Assembly (NCBI GenBank): GCA_037132075.1
Contig: JBAXPV010000013.1
Location: 1 to 64,000 of the forward strand
Direction: 5' to 3'
DNA from: JBAXPV01 sp037132075
Lineage (GTDB): Bacteria > Bacteroidota > Bacteroidia > Bacteroidales > CAIXZF01
DNA length: 64,000 bases
A program made the position numbers and the translations under genes. Under the pieces are notes generated by a model, which was not told the origin of the DNA, made no database searches, and worked only from the letters and a program-made list of their open reading frames with translations. Of the stretch, positions 26,031 to 35,795 are shown piece after piece (the first letter of the stretch is position 1; every line of letters begins with the position of its first letter).

Positions 26031-28037
26031 ATGACCATCAAACGCCAAATAAACCCCGTCGATTTCATCCGCTTCTGGGAATATCTCAAATCCCCGGGAC
26101 GACTCAGGAGGATCTATCTCTGGACCCTGGGCATTATTACTTTGTTCATCATCCTGACTTTCAGCTTCCGAAATATCGTTTTCGAGTATTATCTGCAAAG
26201 AAAAGTAAAGGCATTTAATCATGCCAACAAGGCTGAACTTGTCATCCCCTATGCTAAAATCAGGGGCATCTCTTCCATGGAAATCCGAGGGCTCTCCCTT
26301 AAACCATTGCAATCAGACACCTTGCTTGCAATTGACACTGCTTATGCATCAGTAAGTTTCCTGAATCTGCTCATCGGTCGGATTGTGCTTTCTAACTTCG
26401 AAATGAAAGGCTTCATGCTGAACCTGGTCAGGCGTGATAGCCTTACAAATTATATGTTCCTATTGGAACGAACGAAAAAAAGATCATCAGATACAACGGC
26501 AACACGAAATTATGCGGCCCGTGCCTCGCTCATACTCAGAGCTGCATTCGACAAAATCCCTGACAAACTTCTTATCCGTGACTTTAACCTTAAAAGCACT
26601 ACCAACGAGCATGTTGTATGTTTTCATCTCGACCAGCTTAATGTTGAAGATCATGTTTTCAATACCGACATCCTGGTAAGCGAAGGAGAAACCAGGCAGG
26701 ACTGGAAGCTGGACGGACAACTGAATCCCCACGACAGGCTCGCCCGATTCCGAATCTTTCGTCCTGATGGCAAAAAAATATCTTTCCCTTATATTAAATT
26801 CAAATATGACGCCTCTGTTGAATTCGACACCCTACAGTTTAGCCTGGCCGTTGGCCGGAATGATGAGATCGTTAGTTTGAACGGATTGGCCGGGATTACC
26901 GGCTTAGAAATGGAACATCCACGGATAAGTACCGAAAAGGTAATCCTGGATAAAACCTCACTTTCTTATGTGTTTAATATTGGTAATGATTATTTAGAAA
27001 TGGATTCGGCCACAACGGTCACCTTTAACAATATGACCATCAATCCATACCTGCGATACCGGCCCAAACCAAGCAAACAGATTCGCTTACGACTTCATAA
27101 AAAGGATTTCTCAGCCAAAGACCTTTTCTCTTCCTTACCTGCCGGGCTATTCCAGAACCTCAAAGGCATAGAAGTATCTGGAATGTTGGACTTTAATCTC
27201 GATTTTGAAGTTGACCTCTCAATTCCGGATTCCCTGAAGTTTGAGTGTTATCTCGATCCCCATAAATTCAAAATTATCCATTATGGCGCTACAGACCTCG
27301 GGAAGATGAATCAGGATTTTGAATATACTGCCTTTGAAAACGGAGAACCCGTCAGGACTTTTAACCTTGGTCCTGAGAACCCAAATTTCAGACGCCTTGA
27401 CCAGATTCCTTCATTTTTAAAAAATGCTGTACTCAATTCTGAAGACGGTGCTTTCTTTGGTCATCGTGGTTTCCTCATCGAGTCATTCCGGGAATCAATC
27501 GTTGCCAATATCAAGGCAGCGAAATTCGTTAGGGGTGGCAGCACCATCAGCATGCAACTAATCAAAAATGTATTTCTGAACCGTAACAAAACGGTGGCTC
27601 GCAAGCTGGAAGAGGCCATGATCGTCTGGATGATCGAAAACAAAGGAATCACAAGCAAAGAGAGAATGTTCGAGGTATACCTGAATCTCATTGAATGGGG
27701 CCCTTTGGTTTATGGAGCCGAGGAAGGAGCCAAATTCTATTTCAACAAAGATGTCAGCAAACTGAGCCTGGCTGAAGCAATTTTTATGGCTTCAGTGATC
27801 CCAAGGCCCAAGCATTTTCAGTGGTCATTCGACAAGGAATCAGGACTAAGGGATTTTGTACTGAATTATTACAAACTGATGTCGGAGAAAATGCTTCGCA
27901 AAGAAATGATCACACAGGAAGATTTTGACAGGCTTAGGCCAGTGGTTGATTTAAAAGGACCTGCCAAATTACTATTGAAGCCAATGGACTCAATACCAGC
28001 TGATTCACTAAATGTTTTAATAAATCTGACTGACTAG
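26031..28037 (+). CDS. Monofunctional peptidoglycan glycosyltransferase (GT51) with long N-terminal domain
   Basis: The protein has 668 residues. An N-terminal membrane anchor (about 27-46) is followed by a roughly 400-residue AsmA-like beta-rich region and a C-terminal GT51 domain. The five GT51 motifs are present: EDGAFFGHRGF (Glu471), RGGSTISMQLIKN (501-513), RKLEEA, KERMFEVYLN and LAEAIFMASVIPRP. No transpeptidase domain follows, so it polymerises lipid II glycan strands but does not cross-link them. The added N-terminal domain makes it far longer than MtgA (about 240 residues). It starts 18 bp after the pseudogene and converges with the receptor gene at 28080. Confidence 0.88.
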   Translation: MTIKRQINPVDFIRFWEYLKSPGRLRRIYLWTLGIITLFIILTFSFRNIVFEYYLQRKVKAFNHANKAELVIPYAKIRGISSMEIRGLSLKPLQSDTLLAIDTAYASVSFLNLLIGRIVLSNFEMKGFMLNLVRRDSLTNYMFLLERTKKRSSDTTATRNYAARASLILRAAFDKIPDKLLIRDFNLKSTTNEHVVCFHLDQLNVEDHVFNTDILVSEGETRQDWKLDGQLNPHDRLARFRIFRPDGKKISFPYIKFKYDASVEFDTLQFSLAVGRNDEIVSLNGLAGITGLEMEHPRISTEKVILDKTSLSYVFNIGNDYLEMDSATTVTFNNMTINPYLRYRPKPSKQIRLRLHKKDFSAKDLFSSLPAGLFQNLKGIEVSGMLDFNLDFEVDLSIPDSLKFECYLDPHKFKIIHYGATDLGKMNQDFEYTAFENGEPVRTFNLGPENPNFRRLDQIPSFLKNAVLNSEDGAFFGHRGFLIESFRESIVANIKAAKFVRGGSTISMQLIKNVFLNRNKTVARKLEEAMIVWMIENKGITSKERMFEVYLNLIEWGPLVYGAEEGAKFYFNKDVSKLSLAEAIFMASVIPRPKHFQWSFDKESGLRDFVLNYYKLMSEKMLRKEMITQEDFDRLRPVVDLKGPAKLLLKPMDSIPADSLNVLINLTD

Positions 28038-28079
28038 GGAAAAATAACAAAGTCCAAATCCAATTAAAATCTAAAATAA

Positions 28080-30539
28080 TTAGAAATCTTCACCCCCGCC
28101 TTCTCCTCCACTATTATCCTTCTTACCCCGCTTCTGTATTAATTGATTTTTTCCAAATTTATAAGTAAAGCCCAGATAGGCCACACGGCTTTCGCGCCAT
28201 CTTTCCATATCAGCACTAAATCCGGGTCCGGAGCTGTGATTCCCAAATTTATTTGTCTTAAAGACATCGCTTAATCGAAAACTGACACTCGCTTTATCAT
28301 GAAGAAAGTCCTTACGGAAAGCAATATCCATCGAATAAACAGGATCCATCGTTCCCTGAAGGTTAACCTGGGGTCCACGATAATTTGCAGTCAGCTGAAA
28401 CATAATCTTTTTCGGGAGCGTCATGTTTGAGTTTAACCGCATATTCCAGCTATAATTGCTGTTGGTAAGGTCGGTGGTTGTATTGTCATTCCCTTTTACT
28501 TCACTTTTAAAATAACTTCCCGAAATGTTAAGTTTCCACCATTTCAGAATTTCACGATCAAACAAGACTTCAACTCCATAGGAAAGCCCATAAGTTAAAT
28601 TCTTGGAAGTCATATTCAGGATGCCATTGGTATCTAAAAATGTATACCTTTTAATGACATCATCAATTTTCCTGTAAAAAACGGTCCCGTTGGTCATCCC
28701 TTTCTTCCAGTATTTAGAATAGCCTAATTCATAAGAGTTTATAAACTCAGGGCTCAGGTTAGGATTCCCATAACGAATAACACCCGGAGTGCTTGTTTCA
28801 ACGAACGGATTCAGTGACCACATATTCGGCCGGTTGACCCGCTTGCTATAGCTAAGCTGAACTTCCTGTTCTAATGGAAGTTTGTAATTAACATGAACAG
28901 ATGGATAAGCCTTCCCATATTTTCTATCAAAGACCAGATCCTGTGTTTTTTGCTCCGATTTGGTGTTAACCATTTCATAACGAATCCCTGCCTGGTAAGA
29001 GAATTTCCCAAGAGTGTGCCCAAGAATTGCATAAGCAGCCTGGATATTCTCCGTATACTTAAAGTGATTGCTCATCCCTGAATCAGGCTTCATCATTCCA
29101 AGGTCAGAATCATAATTATAATAGGCATAATTGTCATCAGTACTCCGGATAATACCCTGGTATCCTCCTTCGAGTTTCAGGTCTTTTGTAAAAGGATGCA
29201 CATAATTTAACTGAATATTTAAATTGCTCCTGTTATTCTTGGTATCAGTAGAGTCGCGACCATTAAGTGGAGGCACAACAGTAAGTTCTTGGTAAGTCCG
29301 GTTAATATCAGCTTTTTCATCTTCAGGACTTTTTGAATAAACAACATCAAGCGTAAGCTCCTCGCCCTTTGTCTCAAATGTCTTTTTGTAAGCCAGCGTA
29401 TAGTCATTATTGTTGTCAAGCTGCTTCTCTTTTTGCTGAACATTATAAGTATATGCCAAGGTATCCGGAGGAGAATAATAGTCATTGTGCTCGTTATCCT
29501 CACTTGTCGTATTGCCTTTGTTGCGATAATAGGAAAGGGTGAGGTTCTGTGTCGGGCTAATGGCGACATCCATTCCAAGCTTAAAGCCATTAGAATTCCC
29601 ATTCCTCCAGTTGGTCGAGTTTTGTTTTGTCACGCTAGTGCTGTCATTGTAGAATGTCGACCGCGTCATCTTTCCATAGCCTGTGCGATGATCAAAACGC
29701 AAATCATCAGAAACAAAAAAGTTGAACTTCTTCACATTATAGTTCAGGTTGACAGAACCATTGTATTTGTCGCCGGTTCCTGCATTTAATGTAACGATCC
29801 CATTCAATCCCAGGTCTTTCTTCTTCCTGAGTTTGATATTGATGATCCCTGACATGCCTTCAGGATTATAGCGTGCTGATGGATTCGTGATCAATTCCAC
29901 GGTTTCTATTGAACTGGCTGCTATTTGCTCCAGGTTCGTACCGGTAATGCCGCTGGGACGTCCGTCAATAAGGACAGTTACATTACCACTGCCTCTAAGG
30001 GAAAGGGTGTTATCAATATCAACAGTAACAGAAGGAATATTTTTCAATACATCCAGCGCTGTGCCGCCCATAGAAGTAATGTCTTTCTCAACATTGACCA
30101 CCTTTTTGTCAAGCGTAAACTCCATGGTGCTTTTTTGCCCGGTGATGGTAACAGATTGTAGGCCAGTCGAGGCAGATTCTAATTCAAGCTTGCCCATGTC
30201 GACATCAGGCGTTTTTGGATTTACCTTGACATTCGATACTTTCTTGGTGTTAAATCCTATGAAGGTTATGCCTGCATAATACATCCCGAATGGGACCTTT
30301 TCTATACGGAACTTCCCTTTACCATCTGTGATTCCTCCTGTAACCATCGTGGAATCTTTAACACGGAAAAGCACAATGTTGGCATATTCAATAATTTGTC
30401 CGGAAGATTGTTCGACAATCATACCAGATACCGATCCAAAACCTTGGGGCATCATTCCGCTTCCCTGTCCTGGTGGCTGCGCTTTCAATGATGAACTAAG
30501 GGTGAATATTAATATAAGAAGAAGAAGCTTAAATTTCAT
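28080..30539 (-). CDS. TonB-dependent receptor-like outer-membrane protein with carboxypeptidase-regulatory N-domain
   Basis: The protein has 819 residues and a signal peptide (MKFKLLLLILIFTLSSSLKAQ). A carboxypeptidase-regulatory-like domain (about 34-120) is followed by a plug (TALDVLKNIPSVTVDIDNTLSLRGSGNVTVLIDGRPSG, VELITNPSARYNPEGMSGIINIKL) and a long barrel of the outer-membrane beta-barrel family 3 type. The C-terminus is a Gly/Asp-rich tail (GGEGGGEDF), not the usual terminal Phe strand, although the final residue is Phe. It is monocistronic by context. The substrate is unknown. Confidence 0.88.
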   Translation of the reverse strand: MKFKLLLLILIFTLSSSLKAQPPGQGSGMMPQGFGSVSGMIVEQSSGQIIEYANIVLFRVKDSTMVTGGITDGKGKFRIEKVPFGMYYAGITFIGFNTKKVSNVKVNPKTPDVDMGKLELESASTGLQSVTITGQKSTMEFTLDKKVVNVEKDITSMGGTALDVLKNIPSVTVDIDNTLSLRGSGNVTVLIDGRPSGITGTNLEQIAASSIETVELITNPSARYNPEGMSGIINIKLRKKKDLGLNGIVTLNAGTGDKYNGSVNLNYNVKKFNFFVSDDLRFDHRTGYGKMTRSTFYNDSTSVTKQNSTNWRNGNSNGFKLGMDVAISPTQNLTLSYYRNKGNTTSEDNEHNDYYSPPDTLAYTYNVQQKEKQLDNNNDYTLAYKKTFETKGEELTLDVVYSKSPEDEKADINRTYQELTVVPPLNGRDSTDTKNNRSNLNIQLNYVHPFTKDLKLEGGYQGIIRSTDDNYAYYNYDSDLGMMKPDSGMSNHFKYTENIQAAYAILGHTLGKFSYQAGIRYEMVNTKSEQKTQDLVFDRKYGKAYPSVHVNYKLPLEQEVQLSYSKRVNRPNMWSLNPFVETSTPGVIRYGNPNLSPEFINSYELGYSKYWKKGMTNGTVFYRKIDDVIKRYTFLDTNGILNMTSKNLTYGLSYGVEVLFDREILKWWKLNISGSYFKSEVKGNDNTTTDLTNSNYSWNMRLNSNMTLPKKIMFQLTANYRGPQVNLQGTMDPVYSMDIAFRKDFLHDKASVSFRLSDVFKTNKFGNHSSGPGFSADMERWRESRVAYLGFTYKFGKNQLIQKRGKKDNSGGEGGGEDF

Positions 30540-30920
30540 AATGCAATTCCATGATAATAATGGACTAGGTGTATTTCTTGTTGTGAATCAGAAAAATCTG
30601 AGCGAATGACATTTGGACTGATTTCTACTTCAATAGTTTAAATTCCTGAAAGTCCGGAAAATTACGCTATTTCAAGATTTGTCACCTATTATTCAAAGCC
30701 AATTCATTTTTTAAGGGTACAAAATTAATTCATTTTTTCGAATGTCAGTATGACAAGTAATGTATCTAATACGTTGGGAATAGCGAAGATGGGGGCAAAT
30801 ATTTGCAAATCACATGAAACTAGTCACTTACAAACATATCTTGCCAATATAAATACTTGTGAAAAACCAGGTCTAATAACCCATGCAATCGATTTCACTT
30901 GCCTCTGGACAAGAAATGCC
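30540..30920. other. Intergenic gap without a supported gene
   Basis: This AT-rich stretch separates two minus-strand genes and should contain the promoter of the receptor gene at 30539. The short open frames inside it have no recognisable protein character. I found no convincing TAnnTTTG box, hairpin or repeat. Confidence 0.5.
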
Positions 30921-31499
30921 TTAAAAACACAATTTCAACGCCCTTACTTCATCCAGGTATAACTCCTTCATTCCCGCCTCCATATTGGGGACATCCCCAA
31001 AAAACTTGTGATCTATCACCTTTATCCCACAGAAATCAAAGATCCCCTCATCCGTGGTTTTTCGTAAGGCCTCGGTCATACCAATTTTATCATAATACTC
31101 TTTTGTATACCCTTGGGTATTCAAAATCAACGCCTTCTTGTCAAAAAGCAGTCCTTTTGGATGATTGTCATTGTACGAATATGCAAAACCACTTGAAAAG
31201 ACCTTGTCAACATAACCTTTCATGATCGCAGGCATACCGGTCCACCAGATGGGATATATAAACACAAGTACATCAGCCCAAAGGATATGCTCCTGTTCTT
31301 CAGAAATAGTGGCAGGAATGATTCCGGCTTTAAGGCTACCCAGGTCAGATGGACGTAAAACAGGGTCAAAATCAAGTTGATATAAATCCCGAATACGGTA
31401 ATTATGATTTATACTATGTAATTCTTCTTCAAAAGTTTTTAATATTTCGTGACAAAAACTTCGTTCACTAGGATGGGCAAGCACGAGGAGAAAATTCAT
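30921..31499 (-). CDS. Flavodoxin-fold NAD(P)H-dependent oxidoreductase
   Basis: The protein has 192 residues of the NQO/KefF/MdaB type: VLAHPSERSFCHEIL at the N-terminus binds the FMN/FAD phosphate, DVLVFIYPIWWTGMPAIMKGYVDKVF forms the isoalloxazine-contacting loop, and GLLFDKKALILNTQGYTKEYY follows. Such enzymes perform two-electron reduction of quinones or similar electrophiles. It is a single minus-strand gene with no functional partner nearby. Confidence 0.85.
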   Translation of the reverse strand: MNFLLVLAHPSERSFCHEILKTFEEELHSINHNYRIRDLYQLDFDPVLRPSDLGSLKAGIIPATISEEQEHILWADVLVFIYPIWWTGMPAIMKGYVDKVFSSGFAYSYNDNHPKGLLFDKKALILNTQGYTKEYYDKIGMTEALRKTTDEGIFDFCGIKVIDHKFFGDVPNMEAGMKELYLDEVRALKLCF

Positions 31500-31524
31500 T
31501 GGTTTTTTTTAAGGGAAAGACTGT

Positions 31525-31585
31525 TTGGCTGATGGCAGTTCGCAGTATCTAAACCTTCAGCCCTCAGCCTAGTAACCCTCAGACT
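31525..31585. repeat. Second copy of the CTTCAGCCCTCAGCC dispersed repeat
   Basis: The core CCTTCAGCCCTCAGCCTA (31554-31571) is identical to the reverse complement of 19751-19768 in the hairpin after mccA. Flanking GGCTGATGG and CCCTCAGAC units look like degraded copies. It lies in the divergent intergenic space between the oxidoreductase and P5C dehydrogenase genes. Confidence 0.65.
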
Positions 31586-31637
31586 CTTTTGTTTAATGTT
31601 ATTAAGAACTATTATAAACAAAACTACCGGTTTCTTG

Positions 31638-31656
31638 TTCATTAATAATCATTATC
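31638..31656. promoter_or_regulatory. Weak Fur-box-like site upstream of the P5C dehydrogenase gene
   Basis: This 19-bp stretch matches the classical Fur palindrome at about 14 of 19 positions; the right half ATAATCATTATC is exact. It lies 25 bp before the ATG. Local sequence is very AT-rich, so a chance match is possible, and the target gene is not an iron gene. Confidence 0.2.
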
Positions 31657-31681
31657 AATATAAAATCTACAATATAATAAC

Positions 31682-33322
31682 ATGAATAACGCAATTTTTA
31701 GTTTAGATAAACCCCTCAATGAACCCATTCAATCTTATGCACCCGGATGTGTAGAGCGTAAAGCACTGGTTGCTGAATTAGAAAAACTTAGCAAAGGCAC
31801 TATTGAAATCCCATGTATAATCAATGGTAAAGAAGTATTCACCGGTGTAACCGAAAAGATTGTCATGCCCCATGATCATGGACACGTACTCGCTATAGCG
31901 CACAAAGCCACGGAAAGAGAGGTCTGGATGGCTATTGAAGCAGCCAATCATGCACACAAAGCCTGGGCAGAGACTCCCTGGGTCGACAGGCTTTCCATCA
32001 CATTGAAAATCGCAGAATTGATTGCTAAAAAATATCGTCCGCTTATCAATGCCAGTACGATGCTCGGGCAAAGTAAAAATGTGTTTCAGGCAGAGATCGA
32101 TGCTGTTTGCGAGACTGTTGACTTTCTGAGATTCAATGCATATTTCATGTCTGACATATACAATGCCCAGCCACATTCGGAACCTGGAATTCTCAATCGC
32201 ATAGAATACCGTCCGCTTGAAGGTTTTGTCTTTGCGATCTCACCATTTAATTTTACCTCAATCTCCGCCAACCTCAGTTTGGCCCCGGCATTAATGGGAA
32301 ATACTGTTATATGGAAGCCTTCCAGCACTTCACTGTTCTCAAATTACTTCCTGATGCAGATATTCCAGGAGGCAGGCCTCCCTGACGGGGTAATCAACTT
32401 CCTCCCGGGCGATGGACCTGAAATAGGTGAGCTGGTGATTCCTCACCGTGACCTTGGGGCTATCCATTTTACCGGATCAAACCGTTCTTTTAACAGGATC
32501 TGGCAGACAATCGGGAAAAACCTCGAATCTTATAAGTCATACCCACGGATCGTAGGAGAAACCGGAGGAAAAGATTTCGTCATGGTTCATCCTACAGCAG
32601 GTGTCAATGAAGTCGCAACTGCACTGGTGCGCGGAGCCTTTGAATACCAGGGACAGAAGTGCTCAGCAGCTTCACGAGCCTATCTTCCTGAATCTCTTTG
32701 GCCAGCTATTCAAAGCAAAATGGCTGAGATGATACAAGAAATCAAGATGGGACCTCCGACTGACTTCGGTAATTTTATGAATGCAGTTATCGATGAAAAA
32801 GCCTTTGACCGTATCATGGGATATATTGAAAAGGCGCACAATGCAAGCGATGCGAAAATTATCTTTGGCGGAACCGGTGACAAATCGATAGGATATTTCG
32901 TTGAACCTACCGTTATACTTACCACCAACCCACACTTTAGTACCATGGAAGAAGAGATCTTTGGGCCGGTCTTAAGTATCTTCGTTTACAAAGACAAAGA
33001 TTTCGAAGACACACTTTACCTCATCGACCAGACTTCTCCTTATGCGCTGACAGGCGCTGTATTTGCCCGCGACCGTTCTGTTTTGAATAAAGCTGATGAA
33101 ATTCTGAAATATGCAGCCGGAAACTTTTACTTTAACGACAAGCCAACTGGTGCTGTAGTGGGCCAACAGCCTTTCGGAGGTTCAAGACAATCCGGTACTA
33201 ATGATAAAGCAGGATCACAGCTGAACCTATTCCGTTGGGTTAGTCCCAGGACAATAAAGGAAAACCTGATTCCACCAACGGATTATAAATACCCGTTCAT
33301 GAACCCTGAAACCACATTCTAA
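31682..33322 (+). CDS. pruA: L-glutamate gamma-semialdehyde (1-pyrroline-5-carboxylate) dehydrogenase
   Basis: The protein has 546 residues, the length of the stand-alone P5C dehydrogenase. ALDH features include SPFNFTSISANLSLAPALMGNTVIWKPS, the nucleotide-loop FTGSNRSF, the general base in GETGGKDFV (Glu293) and the catalytic Cys327 in YQGQKCSAASRAYLP. The PFGGSRQSGTNDKAGSQLNLFRWVSPRTIKEN C-terminal segment is diagnostic of P5CDH. It oxidises glutamate semialdehyde to glutamate with NAD in proline and ornithine catabolism. No proline dehydrogenase gene is adjacent. Confidence 0.93.
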   Translation: MNNAIFSLDKPLNEPIQSYAPGCVERKALVAELEKLSKGTIEIPCIINGKEVFTGVTEKIVMPHDHGHVLAIAHKATEREVWMAIEAANHAHKAWAETPWVDRLSITLKIAELIAKKYRPLINASTMLGQSKNVFQAEIDAVCETVDFLRFNAYFMSDIYNAQPHSEPGILNRIEYRPLEGFVFAISPFNFTSISANLSLAPALMGNTVIWKPSSTSLFSNYFLMQIFQEAGLPDGVINFLPGDGPEIGELVIPHRDLGAIHFTGSNRSFNRIWQTIGKNLESYKSYPRIVGETGGKDFVMVHPTAGVNEVATALVRGAFEYQGQKCSAASRAYLPESLWPAIQSKMAEMIQEIKMGPPTDFGNFMNAVIDEKAFDRIMGYIEKAHNASDAKIIFGGTGDKSIGYFVEPTVILTTNPHFSTMEEEIFGPVLSIFVYKDKDFEDTLYLIDQTSPYALTGAVFARDRSVLNKADEILKYAAGNFYFNDKPTGAVVGQQPFGGSRQSGTNDKAGSQLNLFRWVSPRTIKENLIPPTDYKYPFMNPETTF

Positions 33323-33378
33323 GTACCCTAGGGGCGGTTCATTCCAGAGATGCTGGGGCACATAGGGCCGCTGAAATC

Positions 33379-35535
33379 TTATTGAAGGGGTGTGACTACC
33401 TCCAGCAATTCTGGAAGATCCATTCCAAGCCTTTTCAGATGCTCAATGGTGGGAACACCATTTTTTGTCCAGCCACGACGGGCATAAACGGCATCCAAAA
33501 GCTGCTCGTATCGGTTCTCACGGTATTTTCGCGTCTCCGCAACTTTTTGCGCCAGGGTCAGCGTCTCAGGATCGATCCCAACAAGCTCTTTCAATTGCTT
33601 GTCATAACGTTCCTGGCGGCTGGTATACTCTTCCTCGGTAACAGGTCCGGCAGCGCGGTAAGGCTGGGCATCATGGATGCGTAAGCCTTTGCCCAACCGG
33701 ATGTTGAAAATACGCTGGAAGTTATAAACCCTTTCACTCTGGGGAACAATATTTTCCTTCGTAATGTTATGCCCGGTAACTGCATTATAAACAGTTACAT
33801 AGTTATCGACATGCTCTGGTACTTTGGCCGGTTCTGAACTGCTGCTGTTAGATACTGGCTCCACGTCATTCCAAGGGAGTTTACAAAGGCCATTCAAACC
33901 AAACCAGGTTCGGAACATGGGGAAATAATGCAGTGCCTCAGCTTTGTTTTCAAAGGTTGGGATCTGGTTGTTGACCATATCCATAAAAATAAGCCAGGCT
34001 TCATCATGCTGCGGACCTTTATTGGTCATGGCATAGCCACCTTGCTGGGCAAGAGATTCCTTTGATACGTATTGTGAGTATTCAAGGCCTTTATTTTCCA
34101 TTCCAATATCCTGCATAAACTTGGGATCACCCCAGCCCTTAGCAGCAAAGTATTCTTTCATCTTGTGAACACCCTGACCGGCAATTTTACCAAAACCTTC
34201 ACCTCTCGAGAGCTGATGCAAAAGATCCATCGCTGCATCGGCATTGCCGAAATTCAGCTTTAAGCCACCGGTCCGCTCTTCATTAAGAATGCCGTTTTCG
34301 TAACATTCCATCACAAAGCCAAGAATGGTACCCCAGGAAATTGTGCAAATTCCATAAGTATCGCAATAGAAATTGGCTTCAATGGTAAAATCAGGATTAA
34401 AAATACCTGCAATAGAACCTAAAGAAGATGTTGTTTCATATTCAGGCCCATCGACTATGACCCTGCTGTCTTTGTAGGGTCCTGTGCGGAGAAGATAGTT
34501 GTCTACGCCTTTGGCACAAGCCATATTACATCCAATCCAACAACCGTCGGTACTCATCCCTTGTGTGAAAAAGGTCTTCCACACTTCGCCATGGATCTTG
34601 GCGGCATCAGGATGACTCCCGAATTTGAAATTGTTGACTGGTAAAAGATCGTAGTCATTCATGACATTTGTCAGGTGGGCAGTCCCTTTGGAGCGCATTT
34701 CACACTGAGAATCATCAAGGTCACGCATTTCTTTGTTGAAGATCCGTCCCCTTGCCTGAATGGCTTCAAGGTCAACAACATTGTTGCGGTTTCCTGTAAC
34801 CCCTTTGGAATGCGCTACTACTGCCAGAATTTTTTTGTCGCGCAGGACAGTTCCGATACCCCCGCGCCCTGCTTGTTTCAATCGAATTTTTTTACGTTTT
34901 GAATCAAAGAAGCTGAAGTTCAGCATCCCGATCAGGGAGTGATCTGCTGCAGTACCTGCAGATACCACACTCACATTTAACCTGTCCTTTTCTGTTTCAG
35001 AAAGAACTTCGGTGAGGTATTCTGCCATGAGGTGACTGTCCTGTTCAATATTGGCAGCATCATAAATTTCAACAACTTCGCGGGCTTCATCGATAAAAAC
35101 GAGAACATCCTTTTCCGCTTTTCCCTGTAATTCTAAGGAGTCGAAACCGGCAAACTTGAGGAAGGGTCCAAAAAAAGCGCCAACATTGCTATCGACAACA
35201 ATATCAGTTTGCGGAGAGATCGCAACTACCAAAGATTTCCCCGTTCCGGAATACTGGGTGATTCCGCAGATTGGACCCGTATTGATTACAATTTCATTTT
35301 CCGGATCGTTCCATTTGGTGCCAGGATTTGTGGCATCCCAGAGAAGACGAAGCCCAAAGCCCTTGCCACCAATGAATTTGTCTTTCATCTCCTGGCTGAC
35401 AGGTTTTTCTAAAATCTCATGGGTTCCGACATTTACATACAAGGTGCGGTTGTTGTACCCTTTGTCAATTGGTTTCCAGGTGTACTTCCACGACTGGAGC
35501 AGTTTGTGTTTTTGTTGGAAATCTGCGAGACTCAT
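33379..35535 (-). CDS. Tungsten-type aldehyde:ferredoxin oxidoreductase family enzyme
   Basis: This 718-residue member of the AOR family has the N-domain pattern FIGGKGFGLRLLWD and GPICGITQYSGTGKSLVVAISPQT, then the pterin-contacting AGRGGIGTVLRDKKI, GPEYETTSSLGS and a C-terminal GLNGLCKLPWND. The [4Fe-4S] ligands would be the cluster CWIGCNMAC (Cys332, 336, 340) plus Cys551. The spacing here is Cx3Cx3C, while the archaeal AOR has Cx2Cx3C. The family oxidises aldehydes to acids with ferredoxin, using a bis-pterin tungsten or molybdenum cofactor. The substrate is unknown. It is a single gene; tungstate transport and pterin genes are not in the window. Confidence 0.88.
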   Translation of the reverse strand: MSLADFQQKHKLLQSWKYTWKPIDKGYNNRTLYVNVGTHEILEKPVSQEMKDKFIGGKGFGLRLLWDATNPGTKWNDPENEIVINTGPICGITQYSGTGKSLVVAISPQTDIVVDSNVGAFFGPFLKFAGFDSLELQGKAEKDVLVFIDEAREVVEIYDAANIEQDSHLMAEYLTEVLSETEKDRLNVSVVSAGTAADHSLIGMLNFSFFDSKRKKIRLKQAGRGGIGTVLRDKKILAVVAHSKGVTGNRNNVVDLEAIQARGRIFNKEMRDLDDSQCEMRSKGTAHLTNVMNDYDLLPVNNFKFGSHPDAAKIHGEVWKTFFTQGMSTDGCWIGCNMACAKGVDNYLLRTGPYKDSRVIVDGPEYETTSSLGSIAGIFNPDFTIEANFYCDTYGICTISWGTILGFVMECYENGILNEERTGGLKLNFGNADAAMDLLHQLSRGEGFGKIAGQGVHKMKEYFAAKGWGDPKFMQDIGMENKGLEYSQYVSKESLAQQGGYAMTNKGPQHDEAWLIFMDMVNNQIPTFENKAEALHYFPMFRTWFGLNGLCKLPWNDVEPVSNSSSSEPAKVPEHVDNYVTVYNAVTGHNITKENIVPQSERVYNFQRIFNIRLGKGLRIHDAQPYRAAGPVTEEEYTSRQERYDKQLKELVGIDPETLTLAQKVAETRKYRENRYEQLLDAVYARRGWTKNGVPTIEHLKRLGMDLPELLEVVTPLQ

Positions 35536-35716
35536 ATTTCAGATATTTTAGATTGTCGAAAAAGGAGTACAAAGGTAATGAACCGATTGTTAGAATCTTC
35601 ACAGAACCCTTCTAAATTACGACATGCAGCAGATTGCATATGGGTTTCGGGAGACAATCCGTGTATGAAAAACGAAAAGTAAAAAACGAAAAATCTTATT
35701 AATATTTGCCAGTAGA

Positions 35717-35747
35717 TTGATGGAATTGTTTATTGTAGCTAGATTTG
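35717..35747 (+). promoter_or_regulatory. Bacteroidota-type promoter for the small membrane protein
   Basis: TTGA (35717-35720) and the exact -7 consensus form TAGATTTG (35740-35747) are separated by 19 nt, the standard Bacteroidota spacing. The start codon at 35796 lies about 48 bp after the -7 box. Confidence 0.55.
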
Positions 35748-35795
35748 TGCAAAACCTTCATAAACCTCTAGAAAAAATTATTATCGCTAAAGTCA

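Noticed and set aside
30750..30962. 70-codon open frame in the gap upstream of the receptor gene
   Set aside because: No recognisable protein features; it overlaps the end of a real gene on the opposite strand.
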